A DNA stretch of 9,445 nt from an uncultured Eubacteriales bacterium (GCA_900313545.1 OMRS01000112.1:1-9445); one strand, 5' to 3'; numbered from the stretch's first letter, positions 1-7,252 are shown. Notes: generated by a model from the sequence alone, not told the origin. A program made the numbers and translations.

Positions 1-132
1 CGGAGCCTCAGTCGGAGCTTCCGTCGGGGCTTCCGTCGGAGCCTCAGTCGGAGCTTCCGTCGGGGCTTCCGTCGGAGCCTCAGTCGGGGCTTCCGTCGGA
101 GCCTCAGTCGGAGCTTCCGTCGGGGCCTGGGT
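1..132. repeat. 12-bp tandem repeat with 36-bp higher-order period
   Basis: Eleven contiguous 12-base units fill this stretch. On the plus strand three variants dominate: A (cggagcctcagt), B (cggagcttccgt) and C (cggggcttccgt). Their order is A B C A B C A C A B D, where D (cggggcctgggt) is a divergent end unit. Every unit is in frame with the lipoprotein gene and encodes Thr-Glu-Ala-Pro (Thr-Gln-Ala-Pro for D). The ABC order implies duplication of 36-base blocks, with one B lost. The repeat continues past the window edge, so the total copy number is unknown. Confidence 0.95.
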
Positions 133-240
133 CGGGGCATTTGCGGCGTTTTCCATTTCTTTATGGCCACATCCCCAGAGTACCACCAGCAGCGCAATCA
201 ACATGGCACCCAGCAGTATGGCCAATGTGCTTCTTTTCAT
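1..240 (-). CDS. Putative lipoprotein with Thr-Glu-Ala-Pro repeat linker (5' part, runs off the left edge)
   Basis: The first 80 codons are visible and remain open to the window edge. The N-terminus has Lys2-Arg3, a hydrophobic stretch at residues 5-22, and Leu21-Trp22-Gly23-Cys24. This resembles a lipoprotein signal peptide with Cys24 as the lipidated residue, although Trp at -2 is atypical for a lipobox. Residues 25-36 are a short polar stretch. Residues 37-80 are eleven copies of Thr-Glu/Gln-Ala-Pro, the kind of extended acidic proline-rich linker that often holds a surface domain away from the membrane in clostridial lipoproteins. The start at 240 is supported by GGAGGAG about nine bases upstream and by a consensus promoter. 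The functional domain lies outside the window, so no function can be given. A membrane-anchored rather than lipidated protein is the alternative. Confidence 0.8.
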   Translation of the reverse strand, partial: MKRSTLAILLGAMLIALLVVLWGCGHKEMENAANAPTQAPTEAPTEAPTEAPTEAPTEAPTEAPTEAPTEAPTEAPTEAP

Positions 241-280
241 AACTGTCTTCTCCTCCGATGATCAGTTTTTTGCCGTGCGA

Positions 281-309
281 ATTATACGCTCTGTGTTTGG
301 AAAAGGCAA
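281..309 (-). promoter_or_regulatory. Sigma-A type promoter of the lipoprotein gene
   Basis: On the minus strand, TTGCCT (304-309) and a perfect TATAAT (281-286) are separated by 17 bases and lie about 40 bases upstream of the start codon at 240. The remaining intergenic sequence up to the LysR stop at 378 shows no clear terminator. Confidence 0.75.
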
Positions 310-377
310 TAATTCTTCCGGCATTGCAAAATGTTTCATTCCATCTCCACAATTCCGCCACATTCTCACCTGGACTC

Positions 378-1301
378 TCAGAAAACCGGACAGGGATCCA
401 GTCCTTTATTGCTCAGCGGGTCCTCCATGCGGCGCTTCGCCGCAAAGCGCTCAATCAGTCTGGCCATCTGCCTGACCGCGGGAGCCAGCGTATCAGGGTT
501 GAGGGCCGTGATCCCGAATTCCCGGTACTCCAGAGGCTCAAGCGGATATACCTCCAGTCCTCCCCGGTACTTTTCCAGAAGCAGCGCCGGCATGATGCAG
601 ATCCCGAATCCGCTTTCCACCATGGCCATGGCCGACAGATCATCCGTCACCCTGCACGAGGCCCTGACCCCCACATGGTGCCGGTTCAGATAAGCCTGGA
701 CATCCGCGCCCACCGCATCCCCCTGCACAATGAAGTTCTCTCCCTTGATCTCGTCAAGAGTAATAAAGGAAGCGTTTTCCGTTTTGAACCCTCTGGGCAC
801 GACGCACAGCATCCGGTCCCTGTAAAGCGGAAAAACCTGCAGATCCGCCGTGGACTGCGTGGAAAGGAAGCCGATATCCACCACCCCGGTCTTGATCCAC
901 CGGCTCACATCGTCATAGGTTCCCTGGTGGATCTCGATCTCCACCCCCGGAAAATGCTGACGGTATTCCCGGACAATCTCCGGCATCCAGGTCATGCAGA
1001 CGCTGTTGAAGCAGCCCAAGCGAACCCGTCCTCTCTGGACACCCCGGAATTCATCGACCACCTGCTCCACCGATTCCTCCGCTGAGAGCACCTGCCGGAT
1101 CACCGGATACAGGGTTTCCCCGTTATGGGTCAGGGCGACTCCTGTCCTCCCCCGGACAAAAAGGGGAAAACCGCAGGATTTCTCCATGGAGCTGATGGCG
1201 TGGCTGATGGCGCTGGGCGTCAGATGCAGGACCTGCGCTGCCCGTGCGTAGCTGCCCTCCTTGATCACCGTATGAAAAATCCGGTATTCGAGCAATGTCA
1301 T
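378..1301 (-). CDS. LysR-type transcriptional regulator
   Basis: The product is 307 residues, the normal length for a LysR regulator. Residues 2-60 form the winged helix-turn-helix (EYRIFHTVIKEGSYARAAQ, then LTPSAISHAISSMEK), followed by the usual linker helix and a two-lobed effector-binding domain from about residue 90 (RVRLGCFNSV, VDIGFLSTQS, SGFGICIMPALLLEKY). ATG at 1301 was chosen because GAGGT lies seven bases upstream. An in-frame TTG at 1322 would add seven residues but would place that ribosome binding site inside the gene. The gene is transcribed away from the sugar importer operon at 1535, the classical arrangement for a LysR protein controlling its divergent neighbour. The effector cannot be read from the sequence. 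Control of the importer is inferred from position only. Confidence 0.92.
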   Translation of the reverse strand: MTLLEYRIFHTVIKEGSYARAAQVLHLTPSAISHAISSMEKSCGFPLFVRGRTGVALTHNGETLYPVIRQVLSAEESVEQVVDEFRGVQRGRVRLGCFNSVCMTWMPEIVREYRQHFPGVEIEIHQGTYDDVSRWIKTGVVDIGFLSTQSTADLQVFPLYRDRMLCVVPRGFKTENASFITLDEIKGENFIVQGDAVGADVQAYLNRHHVGVRASCRVTDDLSAMAMVESGFGICIMPALLLEKYRGGLEVYPLEPLEYREFGITALNPDTLAPAVRQMARLIERFAAKRRMEDPLSNKGLDPCPVF

Positions 1302-1336
1302 TTTCTTACCTCGCACAAGCAAATCTTCTGTTTTCC

Positions 1337-1342
1337 ATTATA
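1337..1342 (-). promoter_or_regulatory. Candidate -10 box for the LysR gene
   Basis: A perfect TATAAT on the minus strand lies 35 bases upstream of the LysR start at 1301. The hexamer 17 bases further upstream (AGCGTG) is not -35-like, so this promoter would be weak or would need an activator. Confidence 0.45.
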
Positions 1343-1451
1343 CTCCCGGGCACCAGCATCACGCTGTTCTTTTCTCCCGTTCTGCGCACTCTTCCCTGCA
1401 TCTATCGTCAATATCTTAAAAAATCCAAACCGATTTCGCAAAATTCTGCCC

Positions 1452-1480
1452 TTTCCTCTGAAAGATTCCCGGCTTACAAT
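1452..1480 (+). promoter_or_regulatory. Candidate promoter of the sugar importer operon
   Basis: TTTCCT (1452-1457) and TACAAT (1475-1480) are separated by 17 bases and lie about 55 bases before the ytfQ-like start. The -35 hexamer differs by one base from the TTGCCT used at two other promoters in this window. A weak -35 would suit activation by the divergent LysR protein. Just downstream, GGCGA (1491-1495) and TCGCC (1505-1509) form an inverted repeat that could be an operator or a small leader hairpin. No convincing LysR T-N11-A box was identified. Confidence 0.4.
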
Positions 1481-1534
1481 ATCCCCAGAAGGCGACAAGA
1501 AGAATCGCCAAATTTGTGAATGGAGGAAAAACTC

Positions 1535-2524
1535 ATGAAGAAACTGTTGGCTCTGGCTCTTGCGATGGTCATGCTGCTGGGTGCAGCCTCTGCTCTCGCC
1601 GATTACAAGGTGGCTTTCTCCCAGATCGGACAGGAGTCTGACTGGCGTACCGCCAACACCGACAGCATCAAGGCCGCGATCGAAGGCCATGAGGGCTGGG
1701 AACTGATCTACGATGACGCACAGCAGAAGCAGGAGAACCAGATCAAGGCTCTGCGCAACTTCATCACCCAGGGCGTCGACGTCATCCTCTTCACCGGCGT
1801 GGTTTCCACCGGTTGGGAAGAAGTCCTCAAGGAAGTCAATGACGAGCAGATCCCGCTGATCCTCGTTGACCGTCTCCCGGACTGCATCGACCAGATCGAT
1901 TATGTTGCCGCTTTCGGTGGTGACTTCGTCGAAGAAGGTCGCCGTCAGGTCGCATGGGCTGGCGAATATCTGAAGAAGGTCGGCCGTGGCGACGAAGAAG
2001 TTGCTGTCGTCATTATGGAAGGCACCACCGGTGCTTCTGCTCAGGTTGGCCGTACCGAAGGCAACCTGGCCGCTCTTGCGAACTATCCCAACATGAAGGT
2101 CGTCGGACAGCAGTCCGGTAACTTCACCCGTGCAGAAGGCCAGGCTCTGATGGAGAGCTGGCTCAAGTCCATCGACAAGATCGACGTCCTCATCGCTCAG
2201 AACGACGATATGGCCCTCGGCGCCATCGACGCCATCAAGGCTGCCGGCAAGGTGCCTGGCAAGGACATCATCATCGTGGGCTGCGACTCCGTGAAGGCTG
2301 CTTTTGATGCGATCGTTGCTGGCGAAATGAACGCCACCATCGAGTGCACTCCTCTCTATGGTCCCTTCGTCGTGGAAGCTGTTGAGAAGCTCCAGGCCGG
2401 CGAGAAGATGTCCAAGGAAATCATCCACCCCGAAGAGGGCGTGTATGACACCGACGGCGGCATCGATCTTGGCACCGTGACTTCCATCAAGGCTGCCGAC
2501 GTGATCGACCAGCGGCAGTATTAA
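1535..2524 (+). CDS. ytfQ: Sugar ABC transporter substrate-binding protein, YtfQ-like (furanose-type)
   Basis: This is a 329-residue periplasmic-binding-protein type I (pentose/galactose family) protein that captures sugar outside the cell for the three transporter genes that follow. Residues 1-22 form a signal peptide ending in SALA before Asp23, with no lipobox cysteine. Blocks shared with the E. coli galactofuranose binder YtfQ, as I recall it, are FSQIGQESDWR (28-38), DAQQKQENQIKALRNF (61-76), VVSTGWEEVLKE (89-100), VDR (111-113), GTTGAS (163-168), QSGNFTRAEG (193-202) and AQNDDMALGAIDAIKAAG (221-238). These cover the usual ligand-contacting Trp, Arg, Asp and Asn positions. The start was chosen from GGAGG eight bases upstream of ATG 1535; the upstream in-frame ATG at 1520 has no such site. 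Ligand may be galactofuranose, fructose or another sugar, since Bifidobacterium FruE belongs to the same family. Confidence 0.9.
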   Translation: MKKLLALALAMVMLLGAASALADYKVAFSQIGQESDWRTANTDSIKAAIEGHEGWELIYDDAQQKQENQIKALRNFITQGVDVILFTGVVSTGWEEVLKEVNDEQIPLILVDRLPDCIDQIDYVAAFGGDFVEEGRRQVAWAGEYLKKVGRGDEEVAVVIMEGTTGASAQVGRTEGNLAALANYPNMKVVGQQSGNFTRAEGQALMESWLKSIDKIDVLIAQNDDMALGAIDAIKAAGKVPGKDIIIVGCDSVKAAFDAIVAGEMNATIECTPLYGPFVVEAVEKLQAGEKMSKEIIHPEEGVYDTDGGIDLGTVTSIKAADVIDQRQY

Positions 2525-2563
2525 TTAGATGGCCCTGAGCTATTCTGATTAGACAGTCTACCT

Positions 2564-2601
2564 GCAGGGCGGATGGGTGACCACCCGCCCTGCTTTTTCT
2601 T
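2564..2601 (+). terminator. Intercistronic terminator/attenuator between binding protein and ATPase genes
   Basis: GCAGGGCGG (2564-2572) pairs perfectly with CCGCCCTGC (2585-2593). The stem extends inward past one A-C mismatch to a GTGA tetraloop and is followed directly by TTTTTCTT. This has the form of an intrinsic terminator. It ends five bases before the ATPase ribosome binding site, so the rest of the operon must be expressed by partial read-through or from an unseen internal promoter. The arrangement would give more binding protein than membrane components. Confidence 0.85.
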
Positions 2602-2605
2602 GCTT

Positions 2606-2613
2606 AAGGAGGG
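2606..2613 (+). promoter_or_regulatory. Ribosome binding site fixing the TTG start of the ATPase gene
   Basis: AAGGAGGG at 2606-2613 lies six bases before TTG at 2620. No ATG occurs in frame until 2644, which would remove the first strand of the nucleotide-binding domain, so TTG is the likely start. Confidence 0.8.
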
Positions 2614-2619
2614 ATCCCC

Positions 2620-4143
2620 TTGCCGGAAACAAATCTTCTTGAGATGCGGCAGATCGAAATCCAGTTTCCCGGAGTCAAGGCACTGGATAAGGTTGATTTC
2701 AGTCTGCGTGCTGGAGAAATCCATTCTCTGCTCGGTGAAAACGGCGCAGGAAAATCCACACTGATCAAATGCCTGACAGGTGTTCACCACAAGGATGCCG
2801 GGACCATTATTCTGGACGGTAAGGAGGTCCAGCCCCAAAGTCCTCAGAACGCCATTGAACTGGGCATCTCCACCGTATACCAGGAGGTCAACCTCTGCCC
2901 CAATCTGACCGTGGCAGAAAACATTTTCGTGGGCCGTCAGCCCATGAAGCATCATCAGATCGACTGGAAGACCATCAATTCCCGCGCCCGGGACCTGATG
3001 GCACGCTTCCGCCTGGATATCGACGTCACCCGTCCTCTTTCCTACTACTCCACCGCCATCCAGCAGATGGTCTCCATCGCCCGTGCAGTGGATATCAAAG
3101 CCAAGGTGCTGATTCTTGACGAACCTACCTCCTCCCTGGATGACAATGAGGTCAAGCTTCTATTTGAGGTCATGAACGACCTGAAAGCAGAGGGAATGGG
3201 CATCATCTTCATTACCCACTTCCTGGACCAGGTCTATGCTGTCAGCGACCGTCTCACCATTCTGCGCAATGGTCGTCTGGTCGGAACCTTCGGAATCAAT
3301 GACATCAGCAAGGTCGAACTGGTCACCCAGATGGTGGGCAAGGACATGGACACCATCTTCAACCTGAAACGCGCAAACGTCTCCCCGGATGCCCCCTACA
3401 TGCTGACCGCCACCAAAATCGGAGCCCCCGGACAGCTCGACGAAATCACCATCAATCTGAAGAAGGGCGAACTCATCGGCTTTGCCGGACTGCTGGGAAG
3501 CGGGCGCACCGAAACGGCCGAAATGCTCTTTGGTGCCAAGCATATCACCACCGGAGAAATCAGCATCGAAGGCAAGCCTGTGAACATCGCCAAGCCCTAT
3601 GACGCCCTGATGCAGGGCATGGCTTTCTGTCCCGAGGACCGGAAGCTTGACGGCATCATCGGCGATCTTTCCATTCGTGAAAACATCGCCCTTGCCATTC
3701 AGGCAAGGCGCGGTTTCCTGCATCCCCTCTCCGCCAAGGAGCAGAATGACCTCGCTGACAAGTACATCAAGGCCCTGGGTATTGCCACTCCCGATGCTGA
3801 AAAGAAAATCGGAGAGCTATCCGGCGGCAACCAGCAAAAGGTCATTCTCGCCCGCTGGATGGCCACCGAGCCCAAGGTCCTCATTCTGGATGAACCCACT
3901 CGCGGTATCGACATCGGTGCCAAGGCTGAAATCCAGCGTCTGATGCTGGAGATGTGCGAGGACGGCGTGTCCGTCATCTTCATCAGCTCTGAACTTGATG
4001 AGATCATCCGCTGCTCCAACCGTGTCATCGTGATGAGAGACAAAGAAAAGGTCGCGGAACTTGACGGCAACACCTGCACCCAGTCTCAGATTCTGTCCAT
4101 CATCGCTGAGGGTGCCGCATCGGCAGGAGGGATTGCACAATGA
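2620..4143 (+). CDS. ytfR: Sugar ABC transporter ATP-binding protein, YtfR-like (two fused ATPase domains)
   Basis: The 507-residue product is the usual size for double-domain sugar importer ATPases (RbsA/MglA/YtfR type) and would power the two permeases from the cytoplasmic face. Domain 1 has Walker A GENGAGKST (39-47), Q-loop YQEV (87-90), a family-typical degenerate signature YSTAIQQM (143-150), Walker B VLILDEPTSSLD (163-174) and H-loop His200. Domain 2 has the degenerate Walker A GLLGSGRTE (290-298; Arg in place of Lys), a good signature ELSGGNQQKV (399-408) and Walker B LILDEPTRGID (421-431). This asymmetry, with one degenerate signature and one degenerate Walker A, is normal for the family. 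The gene starts with TTG and overlaps the next gene by four bases (ATGA), indicating translational coupling. Confidence 0.95.
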   Translation: MPETNLLEMRQIEIQFPGVKALDKVDFSLRAGEIHSLLGENGAGKSTLIKCLTGVHHKDAGTIILDGKEVQPQSPQNAIELGISTVYQEVNLCPNLTVAENIFVGRQPMKHHQIDWKTINSRARDLMARFRLDIDVTRPLSYYSTAIQQMVSIARAVDIKAKVLILDEPTSSLDDNEVKLLFEVMNDLKAEGMGIIFITHFLDQVYAVSDRLTILRNGRLVGTFGINDISKVELVTQMVGKDMDTIFNLKRANVSPDAPYMLTATKIGAPGQLDEITINLKKGELIGFAGLLGSGRTETAEMLFGAKHITTGEISIEGKPVNIAKPYDALMQGMAFCPEDRKLDGIIGDLSIRENIALAIQARRGFLHPLSAKEQNDLADKYIKALGIATPDAEKKIGELSGGNQQKVILARWMATEPKVLILDEPTRGIDIGAKAEIQRLMLEMCEDGVSVIFISSELDEIIRCSNRVIVMRDKEKVAELDGNTCTQSQILSIIAEGAASAGGIAQ

Positions 4144-5213
4144 AAAAGAAATTTGATCTTTCTTCGCTGATGCGCTCCAAACTGACCTGGGCAGTTGTCG
4201 CAGAAGCGCTGATTCTTCTTGTATGCCTGCTGGTCCGCCCGGACTTCTTCAAGATTTCCTATCAGCCCTCCACCGGCATGCTTTACGGAAACCTGATTGA
4301 CATCGTCAACCGTTCCAGCGAGATCACCATCATCGCCATGGGCATGACCATGGTCATTGCACTGGGCGGAACTGACCTGTCTGTGGGCGCCCTGGTGGCC
4401 GTTGCCGGCGCCATCGCCCTCAAGTTCATGCGCTGGGACGTAACCGTGTACAACACCCCCGGCGATTACTCGGTCTATCCTTTCTTCCTGGCCATTCTCG
4501 TTCCCCTTGTGGTCTGTATCCTCATGGGCCTGTTCAACGGTCTTCTCATCGCCAAGGGTGACATGCAGCCCATTATCGCCACCCTGATCCTGATGGTCTG
4601 CGGACGCGGCATTGCCCAGATCGTCACCAACGGCAAACAGTTCACCACCGGTTATTCCCCGTTTCGGGTCATCGGCCAGGGAAGCTTCCTCTTCCTGCCC
4701 ATGCCCATCATCATCACCATCATCGTGATCCTCTGCGTTTCCCTGTTTGTTCGCAAAACGGCTTTCGGCACCTTCGTGGAAGCCGTGGGCATCAACCGCA
4801 GCGCTGCCCGCCTGTCCGGCATCAATGCCCAGATGGTCATCTTCATCGTCTTTGCCATCACGGGTTTCCTCTCCGGCATCTCCGGTCTGATCTATTCCAG
4901 CCGGATCATGTCCAATGACTCCAACAATGCGGGCCTGAACTACGAAATGGATGCCATTCTCGCCGTGGTTATCGGCGGCACCAGCATGACAGGCGGCAAG
5001 TTCAGCCTGGCCGGTACGGTGCTCGGTTCCATCATCATCCGCACCATCGTGACGCTGGTGTACTACTTCGGCATCGCATCCGAAGCCACCATGGCATTCA
5101 AGGCCATCATCATCGCTGTGGTGATCGTGCTGCAGTCCGAGCCTGTCCGTGAACACTTCGCCAAGCGGACCAGATCCCGCAGCCAGTTTGCAAGAGGAGG
5201 TGCCCTGAAATGA
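4140..5213 (+). CDS. ytfT: Sugar ABC transporter permease 1, YtfT-like
   Basis: This is a 357-residue integral membrane protein of the ribose/galactose permease family (BPD_transp_2), one half of the heterodimeric channel. A positively charged N-terminus (KKK) precedes about eight to ten hydrophobic segments. Family motifs are GGTDLSVGALVAVAG (76-90), FGTFVEAVGINRSAARLSGI (209-228), the cytoplasmic loop likely to contact the ATPase, and IGGTSMTGG (278-286). AGGAGGG lies about nine bases before ATG 4140, and both ends overlap neighbours by ATGA. Pairing with a second, different permease gene matches the YtfT/YjfF pattern rather than the single-permease ribose systems. Confidence 0.93.
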   Translation: MKKKFDLSSLMRSKLTWAVVAEALILLVCLLVRPDFFKISYQPSTGMLYGNLIDIVNRSSEITIIAMGMTMVIALGGTDLSVGALVAVAGAIALKFMRWDVTVYNTPGDYSVYPFFLAILVPLVVCILMGLFNGLLIAKGDMQPIIATLILMVCGRGIAQIVTNGKQFTTGYSPFRVIGQGSFLFLPMPIIITIIVILCVSLFVRKTAFGTFVEAVGINRSAARLSGINAQMVIFIVFAITGFLSGISGLIYSSRIMSNDSNNAGLNYEMDAILAVVIGGTSMTGGKFSLAGTVLGSIIIRTIVTLVYYFGIASEATMAFKAIIIAVVIVLQSEPVREHFAKRTRSRSQFARGGALK

Positions 5214-6268
5214 GTGGCAAGAATGAACTGTCCTCCCGGCAAAGTCTCTTCAGCCGTCTGACCAACCCGAAGTACGTCATGGTGTACGCCACCATCGGCA
5301 TCTTCCTGGTGATTTATCTCTTTGGTGTCATTGCCTACGGCAATCAGGGCTTTACGACGCTGCGGACCTTCATGAACATGTTCATCGACAATGCCTATTA
5401 CGGCATCTCCGCCGTGGGCATGACCATGGTCCTCATCACCGGCGGCATTGACCTGTCGGTCGGTGCCGTTGCCTCCCTGACCGGCATGTTTATCGCCTAC
5501 GGCACCTCCGTACTGGGCGTTCATCCCCTGGTCTGCATCCTCTTCTCCCTCGTGGTGGGCATCGGTCTGGGCCTTCTGATGGGTTGGGTCATCCATTATC
5601 TCAACGTCCCGCCCTTCATCACCACCCTGACCGGCATGTTCCTTGCCAGAGGCGTCTGCTCCCTGATCAGCCGGGAATCCATCGAAATCAAACATCCTAT
5701 GATGGATGCTCTGGCCGGCTGGAAGATTTACTTCATGACCCTCAAGGATGGCGAATGGGTTCGCATCCGTCCCAGCGCCTTTATCAATTTCAACGTGATT
5801 CTGTTTGTGGTCATGATTGTCATCGGCACCATCATCCTGCAGAAGACCCGCTTCGGCCGCAACATCTACGCCGTGGGCGGCAATGAGCAGAGCGCCAAGC
5901 TCATGGGCCTTCCCGTAGGCCGTACCAAGGTGCTCGTGTACGGCTTCAACGGACTGTGCTCCGTGCTTGCCGGCGTCGCCTATGCCCTCTATGTCAAGAG
6001 CGGATGGAACCTCTCCCTGCAGGGCGCGGAACTGGATGTCATCACCTGCGCCGTCATCGGCGGAACGCTTCTGACCGGCGGCGTGGGATACATGGTCGGC
6101 ACCCTCTTCGGTGTGCTGCTCAAGTCCATCATTCCCGCACTCATCACCTTCAATGGCAATCTGCTGTCCTGGTGGGGCAAGATCGCAACGGGACTGCTGC
6201 TGCTGCTGTTCATCTGCATTCAGAAGGTGGTCATCGGTTCCACCTCCAAGAAGAGCAAGAAGAAGTAA
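5210..6268 (+). CDS. yjfF: Sugar ABC transporter permease 2, YjfF-like
   Basis: The 352-residue membrane protein is the second channel half and last gene of the operon. Motifs are GGIDLSVGAVASLTG (78-92), VPPFITTLTGMFLARGV (133-149), FGRNIYAVGGNEQSAKLMG (215-233), IGGTLLTGGVG (283-293) and a C-terminal NGNLLSWWGKIATGLLLLLF stretch. These track E. coli YjfF closely, including SRESIEIKHP (154-163) where YjfF has a similar SEESIPINHP stretch. The C-terminus is lysine-rich and cytoplasmic. AGGAGG lies about ten bases before the ATG, which overlaps the preceding stop codon. It resembles the first permease but is clearly a separate subfamily, so the pair is an ancient rather than a recent duplication. 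Confidence 0.93.
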   Translation: MSGKNELSSRQSLFSRLTNPKYVMVYATIGIFLVIYLFGVIAYGNQGFTTLRTFMNMFIDNAYYGISAVGMTMVLITGGIDLSVGAVASLTGMFIAYGTSVLGVHPLVCILFSLVVGIGLGLLMGWVIHYLNVPPFITTLTGMFLARGVCSLISRESIEIKHPMMDALAGWKIYFMTLKDGEWVRIRPSAFINFNVILFVVMIVIGTIILQKTRFGRNIYAVGGNEQSAKLMGLPVGRTKVLVYGFNGLCSVLAGVAYALYVKSGWNLSLQGAELDVITCAVIGGTLLTGGVGYMVGTLFGVLLKSIIPALITFNGNLLSWWGKIATGLLLLLFICIQKVVIGSTSKKSKKK

Positions 6269-6280
6269 CCCGCAAAACAT

Positions 6281-6323
6281 ACAGGCGAGGCCGGAGGGTC
6301 ATCCTTCCGTCCTCGCCTGTTTT
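6281..6323 (+). terminator. Terminator of the sugar importer operon
   Basis: ACAGGCGAGG (6281-6290) pairs with CCTCGCCTGT (6311-6320). An inner stem CGGAGGG/CCTTCCG with one G-T pair closes on a TCAT loop, and a short TTTT tract follows. It sits 12 bases after the last permease stop and faces the remnant gene on the other strand. Confidence 0.85.
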
Positions 6324-6345
6324 ATGTGTGCACGTAAAATCGTGC

Positions 6346-7078
6346 TCAGTTTGCAGTGTCGCTTCCGGGCATGACGCTCAGCGCTTCCCTGTCGGTTTCC
6401 CTCATGCCATCCCTTGGCTGCTTGCTGACTGACAGCATCGATGGTGTTCTCCATACCCTTGATCTCATTCCCGTCCCCCCCGTAAAACTGGCTGTCGTGA
6501 CGGTACATCTCCATTCCCAGCAGATCCGCTTCCACTGCCGAGGCAAGCATGGCCGCACAGCTGGGTGTTGGCACCGTCGCAGATCATTCCGGAATTGATG
6601 GCCAGCATATTGACGATGGAATGAGGGATTTCTTCATTATTCGTGAGATGCCCGGCAATCCGTACAAACGCTTCATCTCTGCCCTGTCTGACCCTCAGCT
6701 GAATGTCGAATAAGCATTTGGATTCGGCTCTGTGAATCTCCACGCGGACACCGGCCAGCCAGCCATCGATTCTATCCTGATCCTCCGGCGTCGAACCCGA
6801 TAGTATCTCCAGATTTTATCCGCCTGACCATAGCAGATTCATGCTGCCACCGCACATCGGAGTCCCCGCCTTCCTCCTGTATCAGGCACAAATACGCTTT
6901 TGACATTCTTGATGATGTTGCAAATCACCAGCACCACCTCATCCGGACATTTTCCCAGCGCTCTGCTGGCCAGCGCACCGGCACAGGCCGCTGCAACCGG
7001 TTCCGTGCATCCCATAACAGGAACCAGTTCCTCCGTTAGGATGTCCACATAGGCCTGCTCCACTTCCCCGGAGATCAT
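6346..7078 (-). pseudogene. Decayed L-cysteine desulfidase / UPF0597 (YhaM/CyuA-like) gene
   Basis: Fragments of one protein occur in order on the minus strand. Residues from 7078 read MISGEVEQAYVDILTEEL then VPVMGCTEPVAAACAGALA, containing the GCTEP motif whose cysteine is expected to bind the iron-sulfur cluster of this family. A TGA at 6839-6841 and a frameshift near 6815 follow. The next fragment (EILSGSTPEDQDRID to AFVRIAGHLTN) is joined near 6630-6645 directly to INSGMICDGA, which belongs near the C-terminus, so the middle is missing. Further frameshifts near 6565-6575 and 6405-6425 separate PSCAAMLASAVEADLLG and QFYGGDGNEIKGMENTI from RDGMRETDREALSVM, which ends at TGA 6346. About 244 codons remain of a usual length near 430. 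A GAGGG-containing site still precedes the start. It cannot make an active enzyme. Confidence 0.85.
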
Positions 7079-7223
7079 CCTGCCCTCTTGTTGTCCCCTC
7101 GGAATACATCACAATTCGGTGATCTCTCCGTTTCACGGCTCGATTCCCAATGCATTATCCCGGCCTTTCCTTCGGATGAGAAGTTCCTTTCCGGGTTCTT
7201 CTGTCTGCCGCAGGTTTTTTCCA

Positions 7224-7252
7224 TTGCCTCCAAGTCATAAACACTCTATAAT
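7224..7252 (+). promoter_or_regulatory. Sigma-A type promoter of queT
   Basis: TTGCCT (7224-7229) and perfect TATAAT (7247-7252) are 17 bases apart. This predicts a transcript start near 7259 and an unusually long untranslated leader of about 170 bases before the start at 7429. It uses the same hexamers and spacing as the promoter of the lipoprotein gene at the left edge. Confidence 0.75.

Noticed and set aside
1..132. CRISPR array or noncoding satellite
   Set aside because: There are no spacers. The 12-base units are contiguous, in frame and encode a Thr-Glu-Ala-Pro linker after a signal peptide.
258..1085. 275-codon plus-strand frame over the LysR gene
   Set aside because: It is an antisense shadow of the LysR gene with no recognisable domain.
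1302..1322. TTG start at 1322 for the LysR gene
   Set aside because: The ribosome binding site GAGGT lies between this codon and ATG 1301, and LysR proteins normally begin close to the MTLLEYRIF-type helix.
1298..2428. 376-codon open frame on the minus strand opposite the binding-protein gene
   Set aside because: It is rich in Asp, His and Gly from reading the complement of a codon-biased gene, has no family motif, and the sense strand is unambiguous.
2620..4143. Degenerate second Walker A and first signature as evidence of a defective ATPase
   Set aside because: The Arg in place of Lys in the second Walker A and the altered first signature are normal for this class of fused sugar ATPases.
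4086..6280. Two long minus-strand frames (356 and 405 codons) opposite the two permease genes
   Set aside because: Both are hydrophilic His/Asp/Gly-rich mirror translations of hydrophobic permeases. Long antisense frames are expected where third positions are GC-rich.
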